A DNA stretch of 64,000 bases from Chitinophaga caseinilytica (GTDB taxonomy: Bacteria > Bacteroidota > Bacteroidia > Chitinophagales > Chitinophagaceae). The position numbers and the translations under genes are program-made. The first letter of the stretch is position 1, and each line of letters begins with the position of its first letter. The notes beneath the pieces are model-generated. The model was not told the origin of the DNA. It made no database searches and was given only the letters and a program-made list of their open reading frames with translations. The stretch covers positions 3,641,001-3,705,000 of the forward strand of contig NZ_CP150096.1 of assembly GCF_038396765.1 (NCBI RefSeq), in the 5' to 3' direction. This document shows positions 42,387-50,480 of this stretch, one piece after another.

Positions 42387-43388
42387 ATGGCAAATATTTT
42401 CGCATGGCTTGATCGCAGCGCCGCGCGGGTGGCGCCCATTGCCACGCCGTTCCAGGTGATCGTAAGGAAGGAAGTGGGCGATTATATCCGTAGCTGGCGG
42501 TTTTACATTATGCTGGCGCTGATCCTGCTCACGTTCGTTGGCGCCCTTTACATTTCGCTTGGCAACATCAAACAGGCGGTCACCAACTTCAGCGACCCCG
42601 ACCATACATTCGTATACCTCAAGCTGTTGACTTCTACAGACAATACATTGCCGGCATTCCATGTGCTCATGAGCTTCCTGGGCCCGCTGTTGGGCATTTC
42701 CCTGGGTTTCGACGCCATCAACGCCGAGCGTAACAATGGCACGCTGGTGCGCCTGGTAGCGCAGCCCTTGTATCGCGACAACCTGCTGCTGGCGAAGTTT
42801 TATGCGGCACTGCTCGTAGTGGGCGTGCTGTTCTTGTCCCTGGTTTTATCGATGGTGGGTGGCGGCATGCTGCTGACGGGCGTAAGGCCCGAAGGGGCGG
42901 AGTGGTTGCGGATACTGGCGTTCGTAATGCTCAATATCGTGTATGTAGGCTTCTGGCTCAGCCTATCGATATGCCTGTCTGTTTTATTCCGGCATGCTGC
43001 TACATCGGCGCTCACGGCCATCGGTATCTGGCTGTTTTTCACGGTGTTCTACCAGATCATCGTGAACATGGTGATGGGGGCGCTGGTGCCGGACCCGCGG
43101 TTTCTGTCGGAAGCGGGGGCCATATCTTTCAACAATATGTTCCTGTCGCTGTTGCGCGTGGCGCCCAGCCAGATGTACAGCGATGCGGCCACCACATTGC
43201 TCATGCCTTCCGTAAGAAGCCTCGGCCCGTTGACGATGGAGCAGATGGCCGGTGCGATCCCTGCGCCATTATCGTTCCGGGAGAGCCTCATGATCGTCTG
43301 GCCGCAGGTAACTGGTCTCATCGCCGCCACCATGGCTTGTTTTGCTCTGTCTTATTTCCTGTTTATGCGAAGGGAGATCAGAAGCTGA
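42387..43388 (+). CDS. ABC-2 type transporter permease
   Basis: The 333-residue protein has about six membrane segments: WRFYIMLALILLTFVGALYI, AFHVLMSFLGPLLGISLGF, ALLVVGVLFLSLVLSMVGGG, ILAFVMLNIVYVGFWLSLSI, AIGIWLFFTVFYQIIVN, and ATMACFALSYFLFM. INAERNNGTLVRLVAQPLYRDNLLLAKF is the conserved ABC-2 loop between segments 2 and 3. It starts 1 base after the ATPase stop codon. With the NEW3 protein it forms a three-part exporter of unknown substrate. Confidence 0.92.
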   Translation: MANIFAWLDRSAARVAPIATPFQVIVRKEVGDYIRSWRFYIMLALILLTFVGALYISLGNIKQAVTNFSDPDHTFVYLKLLTSTDNTLPAFHVLMSFLGPLLGISLGFDAINAERNNGTLVRLVAQPLYRDNLLLAKFYAALLVVGVLFLSLVLSMVGGGMLLTGVRPEGAEWLRILAFVMLNIVYVGFWLSLSICLSVLFRHAATSALTAIGIWLFFTVFYQIIVNMVMGALVPDPRFLSEAGAISFNNMFLSLLRVAPSQMYSDAATTLLMPSVRSLGPLTMEQMAGAIPAPLSFRESLMIVWPQVTGLIAATMACFALSYFLFMRREIRS

Positions 43389-43391
43389 CGG

Positions 43392-44186
43392 CTATTTGTT
43401 GCCCGGCAGTTTTTTGATGCGGATGTTCCGGAAATCGATCGGCTGGCCTTCGCTTTGAAGGGCCACGAACCCGGACGTGAGGGCTTTCCCGTCTATCTTT
43501 TGTTTGGGATCGTACCGGTTGGCCACACCGCCGCCGATGGAAGGCTTGCTGTATTGCAGCACCGTATCGCCGTTGATGACGTGCTGGATGAGGGAATCGC
43601 CGTACACGATCAGTTCCGCTTTCACCCATTCGTCTTTCCCGTAAGTTTTTGACTTGGAATCGATGCAGTGCCGCGTATCGAACTTGCCTTCATAAACGAT
43701 ATTGGTACCGGGCGAGCACATGTTGCCCGTAGGCCGCGGCTGCCCGTCGCCCAATCCCGCCAGGAACTGCATTTCCACCGAAATGGGCCAGTCCTGCTCC
43801 ACAGGCATGGTACGCGGGTCCTGCGAATGGAACATCAATCCGCTGTTGAGGATGGTGTAGGAAGGCGCCGTTTTTTCCCAGGGGTCGCGGAAGCGATACT
43901 CCAGCTGCAGGTGGTAATGGGAAAACGGCGTTTTATAATACAGATGGCCGTATTGTTCGTTGAAATTCCCGCCGTACTGGTCGTACCGCACCTGGATGAC
44001 TCCGTCTTTCACACGGAAAGTATTCCCGTAATTCTTGCCGACAGGGTGGTGGTGGATTTTGACGATCCAGTTTTTCAGGTTTTTGCCGTTGAACAGCGAC
44101 ATCCATTCGCCGTCGCCGGGCGCAGTAGCGGGAGACGAAGCGGTAAGCGTGATGCAGGCCAGGAGGCCGATCCAGAGTTTTTTCAT
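43392..44186 (-). CDS. DUF1080 (3-keto-disaccharide hydrolase-like) secreted protein
   Basis: The 264-residue product has a signal peptide (MKKLWIGLLACITLTASSPATA) and one DUF1080 concanavalin-like domain: GDGEWMSLFNGKNLKNWIVKIHHHPVGKNYGNTFRVKDGVIQVRYDQYGGNFNEQYGHLYYKTPFSHYHLQLEYRFRD. NSGLMFHSQDPRTMPVEQDWPISVEMQFL and GFVALQSEGQPIDFRNIRIKKL follow. The domain has been shown to hydrolyse 3-keto sugars in some relatives. It is convergent with the ABC permease gene, 3 bases apart. Confidence 0.93.
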   Translation of the reverse strand: MKKLWIGLLACITLTASSPATAPGDGEWMSLFNGKNLKNWIVKIHHHPVGKNYGNTFRVKDGVIQVRYDQYGGNFNEQYGHLYYKTPFSHYHLQLEYRFRDPWEKTAPSYTILNSGLMFHSQDPRTMPVEQDWPISVEMQFLAGLGDGQPRPTGNMCSPGTNIVYEGKFDTRHCIDSKSKTYGKDEWVKAELIVYGDSLIQHVINGDTVLQYSKPSIGGGVANRYDPKQKIDGKALTSGFVALQSEGQPIDFRNIRIKKLPGNK

Positions 44187-44221
44187 AATGTAAAGAGTAG
44201 ATCGGCTTCCAAAATAAGCAA

Positions 44222-45466
44222 TTACTTCTTTTTCTTTTTCCTTTTTGCGGCTTTCATTTCGGCTTCGTGTTGCTGGATAAGCAGTTCCACGTTTTCGTTG
44301 GGCACGTCTTCGGAGAATTTGATGGTAGCGTCGTAGTCGGATTTGGAAATGGTCATTTCCCGGACGGGTTTGCCGATATATTCCTGGATGGCGTCGAGCA
44401 GGGGTTTTTCTTCCTTGCTGCAGAAGCTGATGGCCTGGCCTTTCTGGACGCCGCGGCCCGTACGGCCGATACGGTGCACGTAGCTTTCGGGGTCTTCGGG
44501 CAGGTCGTAATTCACCACATAGTCGACGTTGGGAATATCGATCCCGCGGGCGTTCACGTCTGTGGTAATGAGCAGTTTGACGTCGCCTTTCCGGAATTCG
44601 GCCATGACAGACAGGCGGTCGTCCTGCTCCTTGCCGCCGTGCATGGCGAGACTTTTGATGCCGACGCGCTCCATGGCCGCCACAACACGTTCTGCGCGCA
44701 CTTTGGTGCGGACGAACACGAGGATTTTATTTTCGGGGAACTCGCGGACGAGGCGTTCGAGGAAAAAGCGTTTATCGTCCATATCCACCCAGGCCACGGC
44801 ATGGCTCACGTTTTTGGACACGGGATCTTCTGGCGAGATCTGGATACGGATGGGATTGCGGACCACCGAGTAGGCAAGGTCCTTGATGTGCTCGTCGATC
44901 GTTGCGGAAAAGAACAACGTCTGGTGATTGCGGGGGATGTGCTTGATAACGTCGCGGATATCGCGGATGAAACCGAGGTCGAGCATATGATCGGCCTCGT
45001 CCAGGATCAGCATCTGGACGTGCGAAAGATCGAGGTGGCCTTGTGCGCGGAGGTCGAACATCCGCCCCGGCGTAGCGATGAGGATATCCACCCCCTTTTT
45101 CAGTTTTTTGACCTGCGCTTCCATGTCTACCCCGCCAACAACGCCGAGAATGTCTACCGGCGTATATTTCCCGAGCTGCTTGAACACGTCCGCGATCTGG
45201 ATGGCCAGTTCGCGGGTGGGCACCATCACGAGGCATTTCACTTCGCCGCGGGTACGCTCGGAACGGTGGCGCTGCTGCATGAGCTGGATGACGGGAATGG
45301 CGAACGCGGCGGTTTTACCCGTGCCGGTCTGGGCGATGGCCAGCACATCGTCTCCCTTGAGGATAGACGGGATGGCTTTATATTGAATATCAGTAGGCTT
45401 TTTGAAGCCCAGGTCTTCCAGACTGCGCTTCAGCTCTTCGGAGATGCGGTATTGTTCGAATTTCAT
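44222..45466 (-). CDS. DEAD-box ATP-dependent RNA helicase
   Basis: The start at 45466 (MKFEQYRISEELKRSLEDLGFKKPTDIQ) gives 414 residues with all DEAD motifs: Q motif FKKPTDIQ, motif I AQTGTGKT, Ia PTRELAIQ, Ib TPGRM, II LDEAD, III SAT, IV-V in FVRTKVRAERV and TDVNARGIDIP, and VI HRIGRTGRG. The C-terminus is short and lysine-rich (AAKRKKKKK), probably RNA-binding. It likely unwinds RNA in ribosome assembly or cold adaptation. TACCTTTG lies 7 bases before its ATG. Confidence 0.94.
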   Translation of the reverse strand: MKFEQYRISEELKRSLEDLGFKKPTDIQYKAIPSILKGDDVLAIAQTGTGKTAAFAIPVIQLMQQRHRSERTRGEVKCLVMVPTRELAIQIADVFKQLGKYTPVDILGVVGGVDMEAQVKKLKKGVDILIATPGRMFDLRAQGHLDLSHVQMLILDEADHMLDLGFIRDIRDVIKHIPRNHQTLFFSATIDEHIKDLAYSVVRNPIRIQISPEDPVSKNVSHAVAWVDMDDKRFFLERLVREFPENKILVFVRTKVRAERVVAAMERVGIKSLAMHGGKEQDDRLSVMAEFRKGDVKLLITTDVNARGIDIPNVDYVVNYDLPEDPESYVHRIGRTGRGVQKGQAISFCSKEEKPLLDAIQEYIGKPVREMTISKSDYDATIKFSEDVPNENVELLIQQHEAEMKAAKRKKKKK

Positions 45467-45473
45467 GCGGCCA

Positions 45474-45481
45474 CAAAGGTA
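45474..45481 (-). promoter_or_regulatory. Candidate -7 element for the DEAD-box helicase gene
   Basis: Minus strand TACCTTTG is followed by TGGCCGC and the ATG at 45466. This implies a leader of only a few bases. Confidence 0.45.
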
Positions 45482-45492
45482 GGCAAATTCCC

Positions 45493-46014
45493 TCAGGGTG
45501 TGGGGGAAGGCTGTGAGATGACGCACACGCAGGGGGAAGGCGCCAGTTTCTTGAACAGCACGTCGCGCACCGTGTACCCGCCTTTTTCCAGCTCGCCGGT
45601 GATCCGGTCGGCAAAACCCTGCACCACTTCCATCCCCGATGCCGGCGGCGGCTGGTGGAACACGTACAGGGCGCCCAAAGGCGCCAGGTACCCGCGGATC
45701 AGCGATAGTTCCTTCTCCGCATCGTGCAGGAAAATGTTCACGCTAAAGGCGAAAATTTTGTCGTACCGCTGGTCGCCCAGCGCCGTTTCACCGAATGATT
45801 GATGGATAAAATCGGCATCCAGCCCTTCGTTTTTCCGCTGGGCCTTGTCGATCATGGCGCGGGAACTGTCTACCGCCGTAATGGAACCGGTTTTCAGCCG
45901 GGGAGCGATCAAAGACACGGCGATGCCATGACCGCAGCCGATCTCGAGGATATGGTCATCTGGGTCGATATGGAGCATTTCAACTGCCCAAATAAATCGG
46001 TCGTTCACTTTCAT
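45493..46014 (-). CDS. Class I SAM-dependent methyltransferase
   Basis: The 173-residue protein has the SAM-binding motif I HILEIGCGHGIAVSLIA (residues 21-37), then motif II ITAVDSSRAMIDKAQRKN and YDKIFAFSVNIFLHDAEKELSLIRGYLAPLGALYVFHQPPP in place of post-I and motif III. It is short for the family and lacks a clear substrate domain. The substrate is unknown. It may be co-transcribed with the helicase gene 27 bases downstream. Confidence 0.88.
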   Translation of the reverse strand: MKVNDRFIWAVEMLHIDPDDHILEIGCGHGIAVSLIAPRLKTGSITAVDSSRAMIDKAQRKNEGLDADFIHQSFGETALGDQRYDKIFAFSVNIFLHDAEKELSLIRGYLAPLGALYVFHQPPPASGMEVVQGFADRITGELEKGGYTVRDVLFKKLAPSPCVCVISQPSPTP

Positions 46015-46164
46015 GCTAGTATGCGAATGTTGGGATATAAATATATTAAAATTTTACATTATGTGCGCTGCAGTGTGATTTGGTTGATACTCAATGAATA
46101 TACGAAAAAAATAGCAGGCGGGGTTGCTGATAATTGATGCGGGGAAGGCGGGAAAGGGTGAAAT

Positions 46165-46199
46165 AAAAAGGCCGCTCCGGGAAATGGAGCGGCCTTTTT
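46165..46199 (-). terminator. Rho-independent terminator of the glutamate synthase-like gene
   Basis: AAAAAGGCCGCTCC (46165-46178) pairs with GGAGCGGCCTTTTT (46186-46199). It is symmetrical and can act both ways. Confidence 0.9.
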
Positions 46200-46217
46200 G
46201 GTGGGTAAACGGTCGGT

Positions 46218-47804
46218 TTACGCCCAGCGGTCTGCGAACGCCTGTTCGAAGTCCTGTTTATATTTTTCCGGGATGCGGTTTTCGCGCATGCAGTTGGGTT
46301 CCAGGCTCGGGAAGATATCTTCGAACGTGCGCACTTCGTTCATGAACACGCGGCGGTAGATATGGGAGCGGGTGAGCTTTTTGTAGTCGTCGATCCCCGC
46401 CGCGCCGATCAATTCCACGAACGTTTTGAGGGTATCTTCATGGTAATTGGCGACGCGCTGTTTTTTGTCGGACACCACGAGCCCTACAGACAGGGCGGGG
46501 TCTTGCGTGGCCACGCCGGTCGGGCATTTGTTCGAGTTGCATTGCAGCGCCTGGATGCAGCCGAGGGCCATCATCATGGCGCGGGCGCTGTTGCAGGCGT
46601 CTGCCCCGAGGGCTACGGCGCGCACGAGGTGCCAGCCGGAAAGGATCTTGCCGGAAGCGATGACCTTGATATGCTGGCGGATGTTGAACCCGTTGAGCAT
46701 ATTGTGCACGAACGCGAGGCCGTCGAGCAGCGGTGCGCCCACGTGGTTGCTGAATTCCTGGGGAGCCGCGCCGGTACCGCCTTCACCGCCGTCTACGGTA
46801 ATGAAGTCGGGGTAAATGTCCAGCTCGATCATAGCTTTACAGATGCCGATGAATTCGCTTTTCCGGCCGATGCACAATTTGAAGCCGGTGGGTTTGCCGC
46901 CGGAAAGCTCGCGCATGCGGTGGATGAACAGTACCAGTTCTTTCGGGTTATTGAACGCCGTGTGGAACGGGGGAGAATAAATGGTGGTGCCGGGTTTCAC
47001 GTGGCGGATCGCCGCGATCTCCGGGGTGTTCTTTTTTGCCGGGAGGATGCCGCCGTGGCCGGGCTTGGCGCCCTGGCTCAGCTTCAGTTCGATCATTTTG
47101 ATCTGGGGCTTCAGGGCGTTTTGCTGGAACACTTCGTCGGAGAATTTCCCTTCATCGTCGCGGCAGCCGAAATAGCCCGTACCGATCTGCCAGATGATAT
47201 CGCCTTCGTGTTTGAGGTGATAGGGGCTGATGCCGCCCTCGCCCGTGTTATGGGCGAAGCCGCCGATTTTCGCGCCGGCGTTGAGCGCCTCGATGGCGTT
47301 GCTGCTCAGTGAGCCGAAGCTCATGGCCGATACGTTGAAGATGCTGGCGTCATAAGGCTGCTTGCAGTCTTTGTTCCCGATCGTCACGCGCGGGTTATGG
47401 GTCAGTTTATGAAAATCTTTCGGGGCGATGGAATGGCTCATCCATTCGTAGCCTTCTTCATACACATCGAGCTGCGTACCGAAGGGCATGGTGTCCATTT
47501 CCTGCTTGGCACGCTGGTAAATGGTGGAGCGGTCGATCCGGTTGATGGGCCGGCCATCGATATCGGACTCCACGAAATACTGGTACATTTTGGGGCGGAG
47601 TGCTTCCATCCAGTAACGCATCCGCCCGAAGACAGGGTAGGTGCGCATAATGGAATGTCTCGTCTGCATCATGTCGTTGATTCCCATCACTGTCAAACCG
47701 GCCATGGCCGCCGTGGCCACGTACCACCAGGGGCTGGCGAACCAGCCGAGGAGGAAGGTGCCGGCGAGTGCGATGACCGCGCTGATAATAAATCCTTTCC
47801 GCAT
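46218..47804 (-). CDS. FMN-binding glutamate synthase family protein
   Basis: The start at 47804 (MRKGFIISAVIALAGTFLLGWF) gives 528 residues with one or two N-terminal membrane helices and then the GltB FMN/synthase domain. It has SFGSLSSNAIEALNAGAKIGGFAHNTGEGGIS, AKPGHGGILPAKKNTPEIAAIR, and TVDGGEGGTGAAPQEFSNHVG. CIQALQCNSNKCPTGVATQDP supplies the three Cys for a 3Fe-4S cluster. The amidotransferase and GltD parts are missing, as in the stand-alone archaeal-type family. The true reaction is not established. A -7 element lies about 26 bases upstream. Confidence 0.93.
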   Translation of the reverse strand: MRKGFIISAVIALAGTFLLGWFASPWWYVATAAMAGLTVMGINDMMQTRHSIMRTYPVFGRMRYWMEALRPKMYQYFVESDIDGRPINRIDRSTIYQRAKQEMDTMPFGTQLDVYEEGYEWMSHSIAPKDFHKLTHNPRVTIGNKDCKQPYDASIFNVSAMSFGSLSSNAIEALNAGAKIGGFAHNTGEGGISPYHLKHEGDIIWQIGTGYFGCRDDEGKFSDEVFQQNALKPQIKMIELKLSQGAKPGHGGILPAKKNTPEIAAIRHVKPGTTIYSPPFHTAFNNPKELVLFIHRMRELSGGKPTGFKLCIGRKSEFIGICKAMIELDIYPDFITVDGGEGGTGAAPQEFSNHVGAPLLDGLAFVHNMLNGFNIRQHIKVIASGKILSGWHLVRAVALGADACNSARAMMMALGCIQALQCNSNKCPTGVATQDPALSVGLVVSDKKQRVANYHEDTLKTFVELIGAAGIDDYKKLTRSHIYRRVFMNEVRTFEDIFPSLEPNCMRENRIPEKYKQDFEQAFADRWA

Positions 47805-47829
47805 ATTTTGGTGCTTTTTAAAACAACTG

Positions 47830-47837
47830 CAAAAATA
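47830..47837 (-). promoter_or_regulatory. Candidate -7 element for the glutamate synthase-like gene
   Basis: Minus strand TATTTTTG, 25 bases before the ATG at 47804. No clear -33 element. Confidence 0.45.
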
Positions 47838-48148
47838 GTGAAATTTAGTATTGGCGCGTGTTTTGGAGGAATTCTCCTTTATTGCATGCTTTTCGGAACA
47901 CAATTCAGTCTTTCTTCCTTTTCCTTGACTTTTGTCCAAAAAAGCACGGGAAAGTTAGAAGATATCTTTTCCTTCATTCCACATCCATTTACAACAACAC
48001 AGCCCTTTCCGTTGTTGTATTGATGTAGCCCGCCGTTGTCTTCAACATTTTGCGTATGGATGAATTTTTACCCCTCCATCATCGCCCCTGTCAGGAATCC
48101 CCATTTGGTAAAATGGCGCCGGCCGTTCCGGTGCTTAAAAACTGTGGT
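47838..48148. other. 311-base intergenic region with an inverted repeat
   Basis: TACAACAAC (47990-47998) is a perfect partner of GTTGTTGTA (48011-48019) across a 12-base loop. No T run follows, so it is not a terminator. It may be an operator or an RNA hairpin ahead of the next operon. I see no ORF or RNA gene. Confidence 0.35.
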
Positions 48149-48682
48149 ATGAGCAATTTGATGTTGACGACACTTTTGGGCGCACTCCTCAGCAGTGCTT
48201 CCCTTTTCGGGCAGGACACGGCCTCGGCCAACGTTCCGCTCACCGAAGACGTGGTACTCCGCCTCTTCGGCCGCACCCGCGAAGCGGTATTTACCGAAAT
48301 GCTCCGCGTGGGCCGCGGCGAACAGCCCGCTTTCCTCGAAACCTTCTACGCCTACGCGGAAGAAAAAATGCCCATCGCGCAGATGCGCAGCGTCTTGCTG
48401 CGGGATTACAACGAAAAGTACGAGCTGCTCGACGAGCCCCTGTTACACAATCTCACCAAAAACATCCTTAAAAACGACCGCGAATTCGTGGACCTGCAAA
48501 CCCGCTACTATCGCCGCATGATCAAGGTGCTGGGCGCCAACCGCGCGGCGATGTTCTTTCAGCTCGACAATTACCTGGACCAAAGCGAGCGGCTCTACCT
48601 CCAAAACGGGCTGCCCTTCATCCGCGAGCTGGAAACGGGGCGCAGGCTCGCCGCCACCAGGCTGCAACCGCCAGGTCATTAA
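48149..48682 (+). CDS. Secreted helical protein of unknown function, 177 aa
   Basis: The ATG at 48149 gives a signal peptide (MSNLMLTTLLGALLSSASLFG-Q); the frame is open further upstream but without signal character. The mature part is helical (TEDVVLRLFGRTREAVFTEMLRVG, EKMPIAQMRSVLLRDYNEKYELL, NREFVDLQTRYYRRMIKVLGANRAAMFFQLDNYLDQSERLYLQNGLPFI). I recognise no family. It is 6 bases before an AGE-type epimerase gene, so they are co-transcribed. A periplasmic helper of the sugar gene is possible but not shown. Confidence 0.7.
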   Translation: MSNLMLTTLLGALLSSASLFGQDTASANVPLTEDVVLRLFGRTREAVFTEMLRVGRGEQPAFLETFYAYAEEKMPIAQMRSVLLRDYNEKYELLDEPLLHNLTKNILKNDREFVDLQTRYYRRMIKVLGANRAAMFFQLDNYLDQSERLYLQNGLPFIRELETGRRLAATRLQPPGH

Positions 48683-48688
48683 TCAGCT

Positions 48689-49849
48689 ATGGAAATGATG
48701 CAAACAACCCTCAGGCAATCACTCGAACGGGAAAGAGATAATATCCTTGGATTTTGGGACCGGGAAATGACGGACCACCGCTTCGGCGGGTTTTATGGGA
48801 AGATGTCGGCCGACGGAAAGCCAGACCCCTTCGCCATCAAAGGCTCCGTGCCCATGGCGCGCATCCTGCAAAGCTTTTCCGCAGGCGCGCTGCAGACCGG
48901 GCGGGCGGAATGGCTCGCCGCGGCGGAACGCGCCCACACCTGGTTCCGGCAATATTGTATAGACCCCGAATTCGGCGGCGTAGTGTGGGACACCGATTAC
49001 GCCGGCCGGTGCCAGGACCCCAAAAAAGAGCCCCACGCCATGGGCATCGCCCTGTACGCACTCGCCACCTGGCAACAGCTGCGCCCGTCCAACGAAAACC
49101 TCAACCTCGCCAAAGGCATTTACAGCCTGTTGCAACTCTATGCGCACGACCCCGTCCGCGGTGGCTACACCGGCGCCTGCACGCGCGACTGGCAGCCGGA
49201 AAAACCGGATATCAAATCGGTGTACGACCAACTGCACATCCTCGAAGGCTTCACGGCGCTCTTTGCGGTTTGGCAAGACGATACCCTCCGCCATCACCTC
49301 CACGACCTGATCCAGCTTTTCCTCGATAAGATCATCGATCCCGTCACGCATCACCTCCACCTGTATTTCGACACGGAATGGAAGCCCGAAGGCAACCTCG
49401 TTTCCTACGGGAAAGACATCCAGGCCGCCTGGCAACTCCAGCGCGCAGCCGAAGCCCTGGGCGATGAAACCCTCATCCAGCGCACCCGCGAAGCCGCCCT
49501 GCAACTCACCGACGCGGCGCTCGAAGGCATGGATGCCGACGGCGGCATGTGGTACAAAGCGAATCTGGAAACGAAACACATCGTGGAAGAGAAACGCTGG
49601 TGGCCGCAGGCCGAAGCGATGGTAGGGCTCGTAAACGCCTGGCAGGTAAGCGGGAATGAAAAATATCTTACACAGGCGGCAGACACCTGGCAGTTCATCG
49701 AAAATTACATCCTCGACCGCGAGCTTGGCGAATGGCGCTGGGGCGTAAACCGCGACAATACGCCCATCCCGGAAGAAAAAGCCGGATTCTCGAAAGGGCC
49801 CTGTCATAACAGTCGCGCCTGTATGGAAATCGTGCGGATGCTACAATAA
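48689..49849 (+). CDS. AGE family epimerase/isomerase (N-acylglucosamine 2-epimerase type)
   Basis: The 386-residue protein folds as an (alpha/alpha)6 barrel of the AGE/cellobiose 2-epimerase family. It has FWDREMTDHRFGGFYGKMSADGK, DPEFGGVVWDTDYAG, YDQLHILEGFTALFAVW, and YFDTEWKPEGNLVSYGKDIQAAWQLQRAAEAL with the catalytic His-containing stretch KRWWPQAEAMVGLVNAW. The end has GPCHNSRACMEIVRML. It converts sugars at C2; mannose, GlcNAc and cellobiose are candidates. It shares a transcript with the 177-residue secreted protein. Its 3' end overlaps the convergent response regulator gene by 9 bases. Confidence 0.92.
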   Translation: MEMMQTTLRQSLERERDNILGFWDREMTDHRFGGFYGKMSADGKPDPFAIKGSVPMARILQSFSAGALQTGRAEWLAAAERAHTWFRQYCIDPEFGGVVWDTDYAGRCQDPKKEPHAMGIALYALATWQQLRPSNENLNLAKGIYSLLQLYAHDPVRGGYTGACTRDWQPEKPDIKSVYDQLHILEGFTALFAVWQDDTLRHHLHDLIQLFLDKIIDPVTHHLHLYFDTEWKPEGNLVSYGKDIQAAWQLQRAAEALGDETLIQRTREAALQLTDAALEGMDADGGMWYKANLETKHIVEEKRWWPQAEAMVGLVNAWQVSGNEKYLTQAADTWQFIENYILDRELGEWRWGVNRDNTPIPEEKAGFSKGPCHNSRACMEIVRMLQ

Positions 49850-50476
49850 ACCGTGCGTTCTGGCGAAATTAAGGATGCCCGCAATGTTGCGGACCTCCAG
49901 CTTGCGCATGATATTCTTGCGGTGGGTATTGACCGTGAATTCGCTGATAGACAACCGGGAACCGATCTCCTTGCTCGTGAGCTCGCTGCCCACCATCCGG
50001 ATAATTTCGACCTCCCTTTTGGTAAGATGGTATTTCTTCATGAATTCGTCCAGGAAGTAGGATGGGAGCGGTTCTTCTTCTACATCGAGGTCTGCGAACC
50101 ACTCGCCGCCGTCGGCGATGTGCCGGATCACCTGCTGCAATTCGCCGGCCGACGCATTTTTGAGCAGGTAACCGTTCGCGCCCAGCTTGCGCACTTCTGC
50201 TACAAGCTGCGGCTGGTTGTAGTTGGTCAGGATGAGGATGCGCACCCTGGGATAGAGCCGCCTGATTTTTTCAAGGGCGCGGATGCCGTCGAGGTGCGGC
50301 ATGTTGAGATCGAGGAGGATGACGTCTACCGGCGTCGCCGCCAGTTTTTCGAGCAGTGCGCGGCCATCGTTAACGGGCTCCAGCAGGGTGTAACCGCCCG
50401 CTTCGCGGAGCAGCGACAGCATCCCGTCGATGAGGAGCTGATGGTCGTCGGCTATAAGAAGTCTCAATTCGGACAT
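49841..50476 (-). CDS. LuxR/NarL-type response regulator
   Basis: The 211-residue protein has a receiver domain (LLIADDHQLLIDGML at the start, phosphoacceptor D56 in ILLDLNMP, Thr in LTNYN, Lys in YLLKNAS). A LuxR-type helix-turn-helix follows (LTKREVEIIRMVGSELTSKEIGSRLSISEFTVNTHRKNIMRKLEVRNIAG, about residues 150-200). It starts 4 bases after the stop of the histidine kinase gene on the same strand, so the two form a two-component system. Targets are unknown. Confidence 0.95.
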   Translation of the reverse strand: MSELRLLIADDHQLLIDGMLSLLREAGGYTLLEPVNDGRALLEKLAATPVDVILLDLNMPHLDGIRALEKIRRLYPRVRILILTNYNQPQLVAEVRKLGANGYLLKNASAGELQQVIRHIADGGEWFADLDVEEEPLPSYFLDEFMKKYHLTKREVEIIRMVGSELTSKEIGSRLSISEFTVNTHRKNIMRKLEVRNIAGILNFARTHGLL

Positions 50477-50480
50477 ACGT

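Noticed and set aside
44267..45802. Plus-strand 511-codon frame
   Set aside because: Antisense to the DEAD-box helicase and methyltransferase genes.
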